Shown one piece after another: positions 8,137 through 15,453 of a DNA stretch of 22,751 nucleotides (positions within the stretch are counted from its first letter, which is position 1; each line of letters begins with the position of its first letter). The notes under the pieces were generated by a model that ran no database searches, was not told the DNA's origin, and was given only the letters and a program-made list of their open reading frames with translations. This DNA is from Streptosporangiaceae bacterium (GTDB lineage Bacteria; Actinomycetota; Actinomycetes; Streptosporangiales; Streptosporangiaceae), in contig JASIGD010000005.1 of NCBI GenBank assembly GCA_030045295.1, forward strand, positions 1 to 22,751. Reading direction: 5' to 3'. The position numbers were made by a program, and so were the translations under genes.

Positions 8137-9432
8137 ATGGCAGGCACAGACCGCAGCGCGGAACTGCCCCAGCGCGTTCCGGGCGCGGCCCGGGTTAAGC
8201 CTGTTTCGCCCCTTGCGCTGATGCTGCCGGAAGAATTGCGGCAGCGCATGCAAGAGGCGGTGACGGCCGAGCGCGCTCACGAGCGCGCGGCCCGGGACCG
8301 GACGCCCGACCCGTCCGAGCGCCCGCGTCGGCCGGATCCGGCGGTCAGCCAGGAAGCGGGTCCGGCAAGTCCGAGCTCCCCGGCCGATAGCACCGGCGGG
8401 AAGCGCAACGCCGCTGTCCAGGCCGGGCCGACCGCGGTACCGGAGTTCATGGCCGGGCCAGTCCCCGAGGCGCACGTCGCCAGGTGGCTCGGCTCCGCTG
8501 TCAAGCCCCCGCCCGCCGTTTGGGCCGAGCCGGCTGTCAAGGCTCGGGCCTCCGCTGGACCCGAGCGCGCGGTCCGGTCAAGGCCGGACAAGCCACGGCG
8601 CCGGACCCGGGCTCGCCTGATCGCGCTTGGCCTGGTCGTCGCGGTCATCGGGTCGCTGGCCGCCGTCGCGGTATACCGTTTCTCCCTCTCGCCTGGGGCT
8701 GTCCGCGCGCAGGCTGCCGCATGGGTTGCCGAGCAGGTCAGCCCGGATGTCACCGTGTCCTGCGACGCCGTGATGTGCGCCGCGCTCCGGGCGGACGGCT
8801 TCCCCGCCAGCAAGCTGGTGGTGCTCGAGCCGACGACGCCAGATCCGGCGCCGTCGGTCTTGGTCGTCGAGACGGCCACGGTACGTGAGCTGTTCGGCAG
8901 CAGCCTCGCCACAGCCTGGGCGCCAGCCGTCCTGGCGTCCTTCGGCTCCGGGGCCGGCGCGATTACCGTCCGGGCGGTCGCGCCGCACGGCGCAGCGGCG
9001 TATCAGGCCGCGTTCAACGCTGGGTTGGCCAGCCGTCAGACATCGGGTGCCTCACTGCTGCATGATTCCCGGGTCACGGTGTCGGCCACCGCCAGGAGCC
9101 AGCTGATGGCCGGCCAGGTCGACTCGCGGCTGTTGCGCGCGCTCACGTCCCTGGCTCGGCACGAGCCGATCGACATCGTGCGATTCGGGAACCTGGGCCC
9201 GGGCGCTAGTCCCGGCGTCCTGCTCCGCTTCGCCGATCTGGCCGAGAACATCCCGGCCGCCCACGGGGATACAGCTGCCTACGCAGGCGCCCTGTGGGCC
9301 ATCCTGGGCGGGGCCGATGCTCAGATCCGCCCGGCCAGGGCGGTCTCCGGGCCGGTTCAGGGCCAGGCGATCTTCCGGGTCGAGTTCACCGCGCCGAGCC
9401 CGTTCGGGAACGCCGGCCCGGGAACGCCATGA
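8137..9432 (+). CDS. Hypothetical protein with a single transmembrane segment
   Basis: I do not recognise the family. The 431-residue protein has a Pro/Ala/Arg-rich, probably disordered cytoplasmic part (residues 1-157). A single membrane segment, LIALGLVVAVIGSLAAVAVY (about 161-180), follows the basic stretch DKPRRRTRAR. A C-terminal domain of about 250 residues is probably outside the cell and has two cysteines in SCDAVMC that could form a disulfide. The topology resembles many actinobacterial membrane-anchored extracytoplasmic proteins. ATG 8137 has GGGGGG about 8 nt upstream; GTG 8128 in the same frame is the alternative start. Codon use is strongly GC-ending throughout, so the gene is real. 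A six-TM protein gene follows after 389 bp on the same strand. Confidence 0.8.
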   Translation: MAGTDRSAELPQRVPGAARVKPVSPLALMLPEELRQRMQEAVTAERAHERAARDRTPDPSERPRRPDPAVSQEAGPASPSSPADSTGGKRNAAVQAGPTAVPEFMAGPVPEAHVARWLGSAVKPPPAVWAEPAVKARASAGPERAVRSRPDKPRRRTRARLIALGLVVAVIGSLAAVAVYRFSLSPGAVRAQAAAWVAEQVSPDVTVSCDAVMCAALRADGFPASKLVVLEPTTPDPAPSVLVVETATVRELFGSSLATAWAPAVLASFGSGAGAITVRAVAPHGAAAYQAAFNAGLASRQTSGASLLHDSRVTVSATARSQLMAGQVDSRLLRALTSLARHEPIDIVRFGNLGPGASPGVLLRFADLAENIPAAHGDTAAYAGALWAILGGADAQIRPARAVSGPVQGQAIFRVEFTAPSPFGNAGPGTP

Positions 9433-9821
9433 CTCCGCCTCAGGCAAGCGCCTGAGCACGGCGCATTACGCCGCGTTGCCGGATGGGCGTGCAGCCTTTG
9501 TTGCCGCCGCTTGATGGGCTGGTGATCCAGACCTGCGGTCCGCTCGCGGCGGGCGCACCACATTGGGGGACCCGAATGCTGTCGAGGTTCGGGACTGCGC
9601 CACGGCTGCAGGGCAGTAAGAATGAGGACCACGGCCGGGAGCCGACTGAGCTGGCAGCACGGTCCGGCGCGGCTACCAGAACATAGCCTCACGGGCTTTG
9701 CCGACTCGCAGGGTTCATAAGGTCTCACTCTTCTCCGATGTGAGTATGAGTCCAGTCCTGAATGCTGCCTGATTCTGCTGCGTAGACTCCAGGCGTCGGA
9801 CGGTAGGCGCAGGAGGGTGCC
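9433..9821. other. Gene-poor stretch between two membrane-protein genes
   Basis: I see no gene in it. A long minus-strand frame that extends across this gap and the next gene is a GC-rich shadow without family features. The last bases carry AGGAGG, the ribosome binding site of the gene at 9822. Confidence 0.4.
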
Positions 9822-10598
9822 GTGGGAGTCGACGCTGCCAGTACCGTTTCCTCGCTCGCGTCCGGGGTGAAGATCACGGTCGGTTCTGGCGGGCCTTCGC
9901 TGCGGCCGATGATGTGGATGTTCCTGGCGATCCTGGTTACCTTCCTGACCGCGAGGACTGTGACCAGGCTGATCCGGTCGGGCAGCGGCGCCGGGGCGGG
10001 ATTGGGCAATGTCCGGATTGCGGGCACTCACATTCATCATCAGGTTTTCGGCATCTTGATCATCATTGGCACGGGCATCGTCCTGGTGTCGGCGATGCCC
10101 AGGGGTGCCGCGCTGGATGCGGCCGCGGCGGTCTTCGGTGTCGGCGTTGGCCTGACCGTCGATGAATTCGCGCTGTGGCTGCACCTGGATGATGTCTACT
10201 GGACCCGCGAGGGCCGGAAGTCGGTCGACGCGATCTTCTGCGTCCTGGTAATTACCGGAACGCTTATCGGCGGGGCCAGCTTCGTGACTGGCCGCGCCGG
10301 GACGGCGGCATGGTGGTCGTCGGTCTCCGTCCTCGCGGTCACCCTCCTGCTCTGCGTGATATGCCTGCTCAAGGGAAAGATCGTGACCGGCGTCATCGGT
10401 GTGTTCATCGGCGTCGTCGCCCTCGTCGGCGCCATCAGGCTGGCCAAACCGGGCTCATGGTGGGCGGCGCACCGCTACGCCAGCCGGCCGCGGCGGGCCG
10501 GCCGGGCCGCGCGCCGCTACGATCAGCGTCACCAGGAGCGCTGGAACCGGCTGCGGGACCTGGTGGCCGGCGCCCCCTCCGAAGAAAGGCAACGCTGA
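9822..10598 (+). CDS. Six-TM integral membrane protein with HIHH motif
   Basis: This 258-residue protein has about six membrane segments (roughly 30-50, 72-93, 98-121, 135-157, 164-184 and 187-209) and a basic cytoplasmic tail. Two polar motifs sit at membrane edges: GTHIHHQVFG (68-77) and TVDEFALWLHLDDVYW (112-127). His and Asp/Glu at those places could bind a metal ion. The arrangement matches an uncharacterised actinobacterial membrane-protein family that I recognise by pattern but cannot assign a function to. GTG 9822 has AGGAGG five nt upstream. The 3' end runs to within 6 bp of the stop of a minus-strand ABC-ATPase remnant, which suggests a rearrangement at this junction. Confidence 0.85.
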   Translation: MGVDAASTVSSLASGVKITVGSGGPSLRPMMWMFLAILVTFLTARTVTRLIRSGSGAGAGLGNVRIAGTHIHHQVFGILIIIGTGIVLVSAMPRGAALDAAAAVFGVGVGLTVDEFALWLHLDDVYWTREGRKSVDAIFCVLVITGTLIGGASFVTGRAGTAAWWSSVSVLAVTLLLCVICLLKGKIVTGVIGVFIGVVALVGAIRLAKPGSWWAAHRYASRPRRAGRAARRYDQRHQERWNRLRDLVAGAPSEERQR

Positions 10599-10603
10599 TC
10601 GCG

Positions 10604-10708
10604 TCAGCCGAGGAAACCGGTGACCAGGCCGGGCCGGATGCAGAAGAACAGGTCGCTGACGACCATGGTTGAGCCGTAGCGCTTGACCAGCCCGTGGGCT
10701 TCGATCAT
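10604..10708 (-). pseudogene. Truncated ABC-transporter ATPase (N-terminal stub)
   Basis: The 34 codons from ATG 10708 read MIEAHGLVKRYGST and continue to RPGLVTGFLG, then TGA at 10604-10606. This is the standard start of an ABC ATPase (A-loop region KRYG, then strand 3). The frame stops exactly where PNGAGKST, the Walker A, should follow. The stub starts 4 bp after the stop of the MerR regulator on the same strand, the usual layout of a regulator-exporter operon. No ATPase or permease sequence follows, since the six-TM gene ends 6 bp away on the other strand. The rest was therefore lost, probably by deletion. Confidence 0.75.
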
Positions 10709-10712
10709 CGCT

Positions 10713-11564
10713 CTACGCGAACGGGGCGGCGAGGTCGCAGTCGGGGCCGCTCGTCGCAGCGGCGGGTCCGGTCGCGAGATAGGTGAGCCGCAGGCCGAGG
10801 TCGTCGGGCGTGAGGGTAAGACGCTCATCCTCGATACCCTGCTCCTCCTTCCAAGCCAGCAGCGCCTCGAACGCGAGCTGCCACTGGACGGCGGTCACTC
10901 CGGTGGCGGGACCCAACGCGACGAACGCCTCACGGTGCGCGGGCTCGGTCCGCAAGGTCAGCTCGGGATAGCGCTCCGCAAGAGCGCTAGCTTCCGCCTC
11001 GGGAACCGGCCTGCAGCATTCGACCAGGCCATCGCTGTCGGCGCTCGGAAAGCCCCAGTAGATCAAAAACCAAGCGCCTTCTCGTCCTTGCATCCTCGGG
11101 AGCGGGCGCTCGCGGAAGATCCCTATGAACTCCTTGCCGAGCGCCCAGACGCCCTGCTCGTCGACGTTGCGCTTCAGGCAGAGCAGGCTCCGCTCGGGCA
11201 TCTCTTGAGTGGCGACTTCGTACATCACGGACCTCTTTCCGCGCAACCGGTTGACGAGGTAATCGGCTAGATCGCGCCGCGCGTCGTGTGCCGCTTCGGC
11301 GTCGCGCCAGTGCTCAGCGATGCGTGTCGCCGCATCGGCCGGATCGCACGCGAGCAGCTCCTTGACCGCCGCGAGCGGCAACTGCAACTGGCGCAGCATC
11401 ACGACAAGGCGTGCCTGGTCGAGCTGGGCTGGTTCGTAGTAGCGATAGCCAGACGCTTGATCGACGCGCGACGGCACCAGCACCCCGCGTTCGTCGTAGA
11501 GGCGGAGTGCCTTCAGTGACAGGCGGGACCGTCGTGCGAACTCTCCGATGCTGATTTCTTTCAC
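10713..11564 (-). CDS. MerR-family regulator with C-terminal ligand-binding domain
   Basis: This 283-residue transcription regulator starts with a MerR winged helix-turn-helix: ISIGEFARRSRLSLKALRLYDERGVL, then SGYRYYEPAQLDQARLV, with a coiled-coil dimer helix to about 110. The C-terminal part (about 112-270) starts YEVATQEMPERSLLCLKRNV and resembles the GyrI/BmrR-type effector-binding domain, so it probably senses a small hydrophobic or drug-like ligand. GTG 11564 is preceded by GGGAG five nt upstream. Such regulators usually control an adjacent multidrug exporter, and here the adjacent ABC ATPase is only a stub. The regulator may thus be orphaned or act on a distant gene. Confidence 0.9.
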   Translation of the reverse strand: MKEISIGEFARRSRLSLKALRLYDERGVLVPSRVDQASGYRYYEPAQLDQARLVVMLRQLQLPLAAVKELLACDPADAATRIAEHWRDAEAAHDARRDLADYLVNRLRGKRSVMYEVATQEMPERSLLCLKRNVDEQGVWALGKEFIGIFRERPLPRMQGREGAWFLIYWGFPSADSDGLVECCRPVPEAEASALAERYPELTLRTEPAHREAFVALGPATGVTAVQWQLAFEALLAWKEEQGIEDERLTLTPDDLGLRLTYLATGPAAATSGPDCDLAAPFA

Positions 11565-12682
11565 GCTGACTCCCTCGTCGCCGGGCCGATCCGGCCCGGC
11601 AAGATGAGTGTGCGGGCTCCCCCAAGGTGAGAGTCAAGGCTGCCGGCCGCCAGTCATCTCCCGGTAGCGGAAGAGGGCCTCTGCAACGGGGGGAACGCTG
11701 CGCGCCCAGCGACGCTCCGGGACGCTCAACTCACGCTCAGCGGTGGCGAGGCCGGGCTTCGGGTGGGTCGGGATCTTCCGACCCCGGCGCGCCGGTCAGC
11801 CCGCCAAGGCCACCCACGTACTGCAGGTCCGCGAAGCATAACCAAGATGGAAAAGGCCTGAGTCTACCGGCCGACTGAGGCAGCGCAAGCCGGTATTGAA
11901 GGCACGGGGCCGCAGCCCGCGAATCCCGCGGTCAAGGCTGAGCGGGACCCGGCTGCGCGTCCGCACAGATAAGGGCCAGCGCAATTACCATTGCCGCGCC
12001 GGATCGCGGCCTGGACGGAATTCAGCTGTATTCCAACGGTTCCCTGGGCGCCCAGGTCTGAGTTCACGGGTGCCGCTGTCTTATCGGTCAGAAACGTCAC
12101 TCAAATCCCTCCCGGCCGCACCAAGGATATCATAAGCCGCTTCCCAGCGCACGAATATCTCGCCGAGCCTGTGAGGAAAGCAGTCCCGCCAGTCACTGCA
12201 GCTCTGAGCCCCAAGGCCAAGGCGAACGCGCCAGGCGACCTTTACGGGTCCCAGCAGTCACGGCGCACCTTGACATGTTCGGTTGGGGATGTCTAAATAG
12301 GACGGAGAACCCGGCAATCCAACGAGGCACATACCAATCAGACGTGTAGCGATTTGAACCGCGATCTCTCAAGGACCTGCTAACGAAATTACCGCTGCCG
12401 TCCGGCGGCTATCGGCCATGCGGAATTTCCCGCACAGCTTAGGCGGACGCAAATATGCCATTCGGCCGCCGAACGGCACCACCGCTTGACCGAGACCTGT
12501 TACCGGAAACCATAACGAAATTCTCGCGCTCGTTTGATGGCTCCGGGAAAGTCCCACATCCTGCTCCGGAGGATATTTCGGCCAGTGTTGACAAAGCTCG
12601 CTCTCGGGTAGCGAGGGTGGCGCGATGCTCGGGGCCGTCGAAGATCTCCCGGCAAGAGGCGCAGTCGGAAAGGGGGGGTTCG
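11565..12682. other. Long non-coding stretch and leader of the muramidase gene
   Basis: About 1.1 kb without a credible gene, less GC-rich than the genes around it in its right half. It holds a short hairpin (GGGTCGG-N6-CCGACCC, 11765-11784), a good promoter at 12270-12299, and two copies of TAACGAAATT (12381-12390 and 12513-12522). A second TTGACA (about 12587) is followed by CTCGCT/AGCGAG, but without a well-spaced -10. I looked for a ydaO-type riboswitch, common before actinobacterial wall hydrolases, and found no match to its conserved parts. Confidence 0.45.
12270..12299 (+). promoter_or_regulatory. Sigma70-type promoter upstream of the GH25 gene
   Basis: TTGACA (12270-12275) is a perfect -35 box and TAAATA (12294-12299) a good -10 box, separated by 18 bp. 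Transcription would start near 12306, giving a leader of about 375 nt before the muramidase start at 12683. Such a close match to the consensus is uncommon by chance in DNA of this GC content. Confidence 0.55.
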
Positions 12683-13447
12683 TTGATCCGGTCAGTGCTC
12701 ATGCGGTGCCGTTCTGGTGCCCGGCACGCGCGACGCGTGGTTGCGATCGCCGCCGGCTGCGGCGTGATCGCCGTCTTGGCGGCCGGCCAGCCAGGCATCG
12801 GTCCCGCGGCCGCCCAGCCCGCGGTGCTCGGCCTCGATGTCAGCGACCATCAGCCCAGCATCAACTGGAGCGCGGCCGCCTCCGCCGGGGTCCAGTTCGC
12901 CTACGTCAAGGCAAGCGAGGGCACCGGGTTCGTCAATCCCGACTTCGCCGCCCAGTACGACGGCGCGTACCAGGCCGGGCTGATCCGCGGCGCCTACCAC
13001 TTCGCGCTGCCCAACCAGTCCAGCGGCGCGGCGCAGGCCAGCTACTTCGTCGCCAACGGCGGCGGCTGGACTGCAGATGGCCGGACCCTGCCCGGGGCAC
13101 TGGACATCGAGTACAACCCCTACGGCGCCGAATGCTACGGGCTCAGCCAAAGCGCCATGGTGTCGTGGATCGCCAGCTTTAACGACACCTATCAAGCCCT
13201 CACCTCCGTCTGGCCGGTGATCTACACCACCACCGCCTGGTGGGCGAAATGCACCGGCAACTACGGCGGATTCGCCGACCAGGACCCGCTATGGATCGCC
13301 AGTTACCAGACCACCGCGGGCACGCTGCCAGCCGGCTGGAGCACCTACACGTTCTGGCAGTACGCCTCGGTCGGCGCATTCCCCGGCGACCAGGACACCT
13401 TCAACGGCTCCAGCAGCCAACTGCAGGAGGTCGCTGCCAGCAGCTAG
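12683..13447 (+). CDS. Secreted GH25 muramidase (lysozyme)
   Basis: This protein of about 254 residues cleaves the MurNAc-GlcNAc bond of peptidoglycan. A signal peptide is visible: basic RCRSGARHARR, hydrophobic core VVAIAAGCGVIAVLAAG, and a likely cleavage near PAAAQ. The GH25 domain begins VLGLDVSDHQPSINW, with the first catalytic-site Asp at residue 52 (TTG numbering). It contains FAYVKASEGTGFVNPDF, IRGAYHFALP and the D141-I-E143 pair, and ends FWQYASVG...DQDTFNG, giving the last conserved Asp. The domain is complete and has no cell-wall-binding repeats. I favour TTG 12683 because GGGGGG lies 4-5 nt upstream; GTG 12695 and ATG 12701 are alternatives, and an ATG at 12455 would add a non-signal leader. 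Confidence 0.88.
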   Translation: MIRSVLMRCRSGARHARRVVAIAAGCGVIAVLAAGQPGIGPAAAQPAVLGLDVSDHQPSINWSAAASAGVQFAYVKASEGTGFVNPDFAAQYDGAYQAGLIRGAYHFALPNQSSGAAQASYFVANGGGWTADGRTLPGALDIEYNPYGAECYGLSQSAMVSWIASFNDTYQALTSVWPVIYTTTAWWAKCTGNYGGFADQDPLWIASYQTTAGTLPAGWSTYTFWQYASVGAFPGDQDTFNGSSSQLQEVAASS

Positions 13448-13458
13448 GCCAACATAAG

Positions 13459-13488
13459 GCGTAGCGCGGCGGCGCGCCCGCACTACGC
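13459..13488. terminator. Convergent terminator between muramidase and DUF1707 genes
   Basis: GCGTAG (13459-13464) pairs with CTACGC (13483-13488), and GCGG (13466-13469) pairs with CCGC (13478-13481), with a one-base internal mismatch and an 8-nt loop. It lies between the ends of two convergent genes (13447 and 13535) and probably serves both. There is no U tract. Confidence 0.6.
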
Positions 13489-13534
13489 GCGACATGTCAG
13501 GGCGTGGATACTGCGGTATGCGGGTCCTAACGGG

Positions 13535-14137
13535 TTACCGGCGCGGCGCGAGCCACCGGGTGTCGATCCGGCCGTGCCGCATCCGGCCTACTAGGCGGAC
13601 GCACAGCGTTTCCGGTGTGTTGTCGCCTGCGTCCCTGCTGATCGCCAGCTTCGTGTGCCGCACCGACAGTTCGTTGGCGTCCACCACCATGCCCGGCGCG
13701 AGGACCAGTTCCACGTTGCCGCCGCGCACCCGCAACTCGATTACCAGCTCGGGTCCGCTGCGGACCGCGCTGGTCAGGTCCAGCAGCACGTCGCACCAGA
13801 CGGTGCGCAGTGCCAGCCGGTGCGGCAGCGTCCACCGGCCGTCGCGGCGCACTGAGCCGTGCCGCTCGTTGATGGTGAGCAGTTCGGCGGCCGGCTTGGC
13901 CGGGGTCATGGCGAGCGGGAGTGTGAGCGTGCCGCCGCCTGGCGCCGCGACCAGATCGGCGGTGAGCGGAGCCAGCGCGCCGATGGTGCGGGCGGCCAAC
14001 GCCGCGTCCAGCCGCTCGTCGAACTCGGCCTGGTCGAGCCGGCCGTCGGCGACGGCGGCGCGCAGCAGTTCGATGACCTGGTCGCGGTCCGCGTCGGACG
14101 CGCGCAGCTCGGGTGAGCTGGGCGGGTCTGCCGACAT
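13535..14137 (-). CDS. DUF1707 domain protein
   Basis: This 200-residue protein has an N-terminal DUF1707 domain (about residues 10-62): LRASDADRDQVIELLRAA, then GRLDQAEFDERLDAALAART. This short helical domain is common in actinobacteria and of unclear function. The remaining part is beta-rich (VELVLAPGMVVDANELS and similar strands) and looks like the cell-wall-active-antibiotic-response or 'adhesin-like' repeats found after DUF1707 in other proteins. No membrane segment is seen. Start ATG 14137 was chosen over 14200 because AAGGAGG lies 4 nt upstream. The gene is convergent with the muramidase. Confidence 0.85.
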   Translation of the reverse strand: MSADPPSSPELRASDADRDQVIELLRAAVADGRLDQAEFDERLDAALAARTIGALAPLTADLVAAPGGGTLTLPLAMTPAKPAAELLTINERHGSVRRDGRWTLPHRLALRTVWCDVLLDLTSAVRSGPELVIELRVRGGNVELVLAPGMVVDANELSVRHTKLAISRDAGDNTPETLCVRLVGRMRHGRIDTRWLAPRR

Positions 14138-14367
14138 CCGGCCTCCTTGCCGACCACGTGGTGCACCCGATTCCCCGGGTCCGGAAGCTCCCCGACGCAC
14201 GTCGGATTAGTCATCAGTATGCCCTTCTCAAACGATCTTGCGATGGCAGGTGACCATGGCGAGCTCGTGCGCGAGGACGAAGACGCCGAGGCACGAGGCG
14301 AAGGCGCGTACCGGCCCGCATGGGTCGCTGGAGGGTAAATCTGGTGCATCATCCGGTGGCGCGCAGT

Positions 14368-14379
14368 TAGGCTGCCGCC
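14368..14379 (+). promoter_or_regulatory. Leaderless -10 box before the gene at 14380
   Basis: TAGGCT (14368-14373), an actinobacterial TANNNT box, is followed by six bases and then the GTG at 14380, with no ribosome binding site. This is the typical leaderless arrangement, with transcription starting at or next to the start codon. Confidence 0.45.
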
Positions 14380-15057
14380 GTGGCTGAACCGAGCGCAGCG
14401 GTTGCTCCGGTTCCCGGCCTGCCCTGGGAGTCGCTGTCGCATCGCCAGGTGCTAGCCGAGCTGGCTATAAGGGGCTGGGTGCCCTGCGGGGTGGGCGACT
14501 GGGCGGTGGCGCTGAGGTCCCCAGACGGCGCCTTCGCCGCGAGGGTATGCCCGTTCGACCCGGCGTACTGGGCATTCGTGGATCTGTGCCGCGCGTGCGC
14601 CGGGAACCGGTGGCTACCGGAGATCGAGCTGGCGGCCGGCCTGGAGGGCGGCGGCTCGGTGGTCTTCTTGGAGTTCGTCGCGCCGGTGGACCACCCGGTC
14701 ACCGGGCAGTTCGCCGGGCAGTGGCGGGCCCGGGCGGGCGATCCGGAGTTCGCGGAGGTCCGCCGGGCCGCGCGGATGATCGACGCGCAGTACCGAGCAT
14801 CGACGCCCTGGTGGGGCAGGTGCGACCTGGACGACGCGCACATCTTCGCAGCCGCCGGCCGGCCGGTGCTGATCGACGTCTTCTGCATGGCGGGGACGGA
14901 ACTGTACCGCGCGATCCTTGACGACGTCGCCGAGGTGCACCGCCGGATCCCGCGCGAGCAGATGCGCTACGCACTGGACATCCCGTATATCGCCCGGGAG
15001 AACAGCGCCGCTGAGATCCTCGCCCTCAAGAACGCCTGGGCGCGCGCCGCCGGGTGA
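14380..15057 (+). CDS. Uncharacterised protein resembling a degenerate kinase/phosphotransferase fold
   Basis: I do not recognise the family with confidence. In this 225-residue protein, GDWAVALRSPDGAFAARVCP (about 39-58) resembles a kinase N-lobe strand pair. A helix (YWAFVDLCRACAG) and a hinge-like strand VVFLEFVAPVD follow. Later DLDDAHIFAAAGRPVLIDVF (about 149-168) takes the place of the aminoglycoside-phosphotransferase segment that normally reads HGDLHPGN...GxxxxIDW. The catalytic HxD is absent, while the IDxx metal-site Asp is kept. It may be a pseudokinase or only a look-alike. It appears leaderless, since TAGGCT lies six bases before GTG 14380 and no ribosome binding site is visible. 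It stands alone upstream of the amine operon. Confidence 0.7.
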   Translation: MAEPSAAVAPVPGLPWESLSHRQVLAELAIRGWVPCGVGDWAVALRSPDGAFAARVCPFDPAYWAFVDLCRACAGNRWLPEIELAAGLEGGGSVVFLEFVAPVDHPVTGQFAGQWRARAGDPEFAEVRRAARMIDAQYRASTPWWGRCDLDDAHIFAAAGRPVLIDVFCMAGTELYRAILDDVAEVHRRIPREQMRYALDIPYIARENSAAEILALKNAWARAAG

Positions 15058-15453
15058 CCGCACGGTCCGCAGGGCAATATTTCCGCCGCGACGGTATCAG
15101 GGCCGGGAATCGATGCCTCCGGCCAGGTAGAGGTCGGCGCGCCGCGCCGCTCGGCTGACGCTGGTTCGCCGATCGTTAAGTGCCGGGGAGCTGGCGCCGG
15201 AAGTGCCAGCTGGGTGACTGAGGGCCTCATGCCCGGTCAGCCGAGCTGGCCGCTGGCCGCGCCGGGTTGCTGCGGATCGGAGCGCGGGCAAGACCGGTCC
15301 AGGTGAACCCAGGCTGGGAACGCGTGGGTCACCGGATCGGGTGACGGATACGGGGGTGTTGACGATGGCTTTCCCGTCAAGGGGAACGGCTGCGAACGCT
15401 ACTCGAGCGGCGCGCCGCCTGAGGACCATTCAGTTAAGACTTGGGGGTATCAA
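15058..15453. other. Control region upstream of the amine operon
   Basis: No gene is visible in this 396-bp stretch. Two inverted repeats, GTCACC-N6-GGTGAC (15328-15345) and TTGACG-N10-CGTCAA (15359-15380), lie 74-126 bp before the first operon gene. They are listed separately as possible operators. No clear -10 box was found. Confidence 0.45.
15328..15380. promoter_or_regulatory. Two operator-like inverted repeats before the amine operon
   Basis: GTCACC (15328-15333) and GGTGAC (15340-15345) form a perfect 6-bp dyad. TTGACG (15359-15364) and CGTCAA (15375-15380) form a second one 13 bp further. Both are the size and spacing of sites for dimeric repressors. No regulator gene is adjacent in this window. 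Confidence 0.35.

Noticed and set aside
9357..10184. Long minus-strand open frame of 275 codons
   Set aside because: It lies antisense to the six-TM protein and the end of the gene before it, has Arg/Pro/Gln-rich shadow composition and no family features.
12587..12625. Second TTGACA upstream of the muramidase
   Set aside because: The nearest -10-like TAGCGA is 15 bp away and lies in the right arm of an inverted repeat, so the promoter at 12270 is the better call.
12300..12680. Possible ydaO (c-di-AMP) or c-di-GMP riboswitch before the muramidase gene
   Set aside because: The conserved stretches of these classes could not be found by eye, so only an unexplained long leader is reported.
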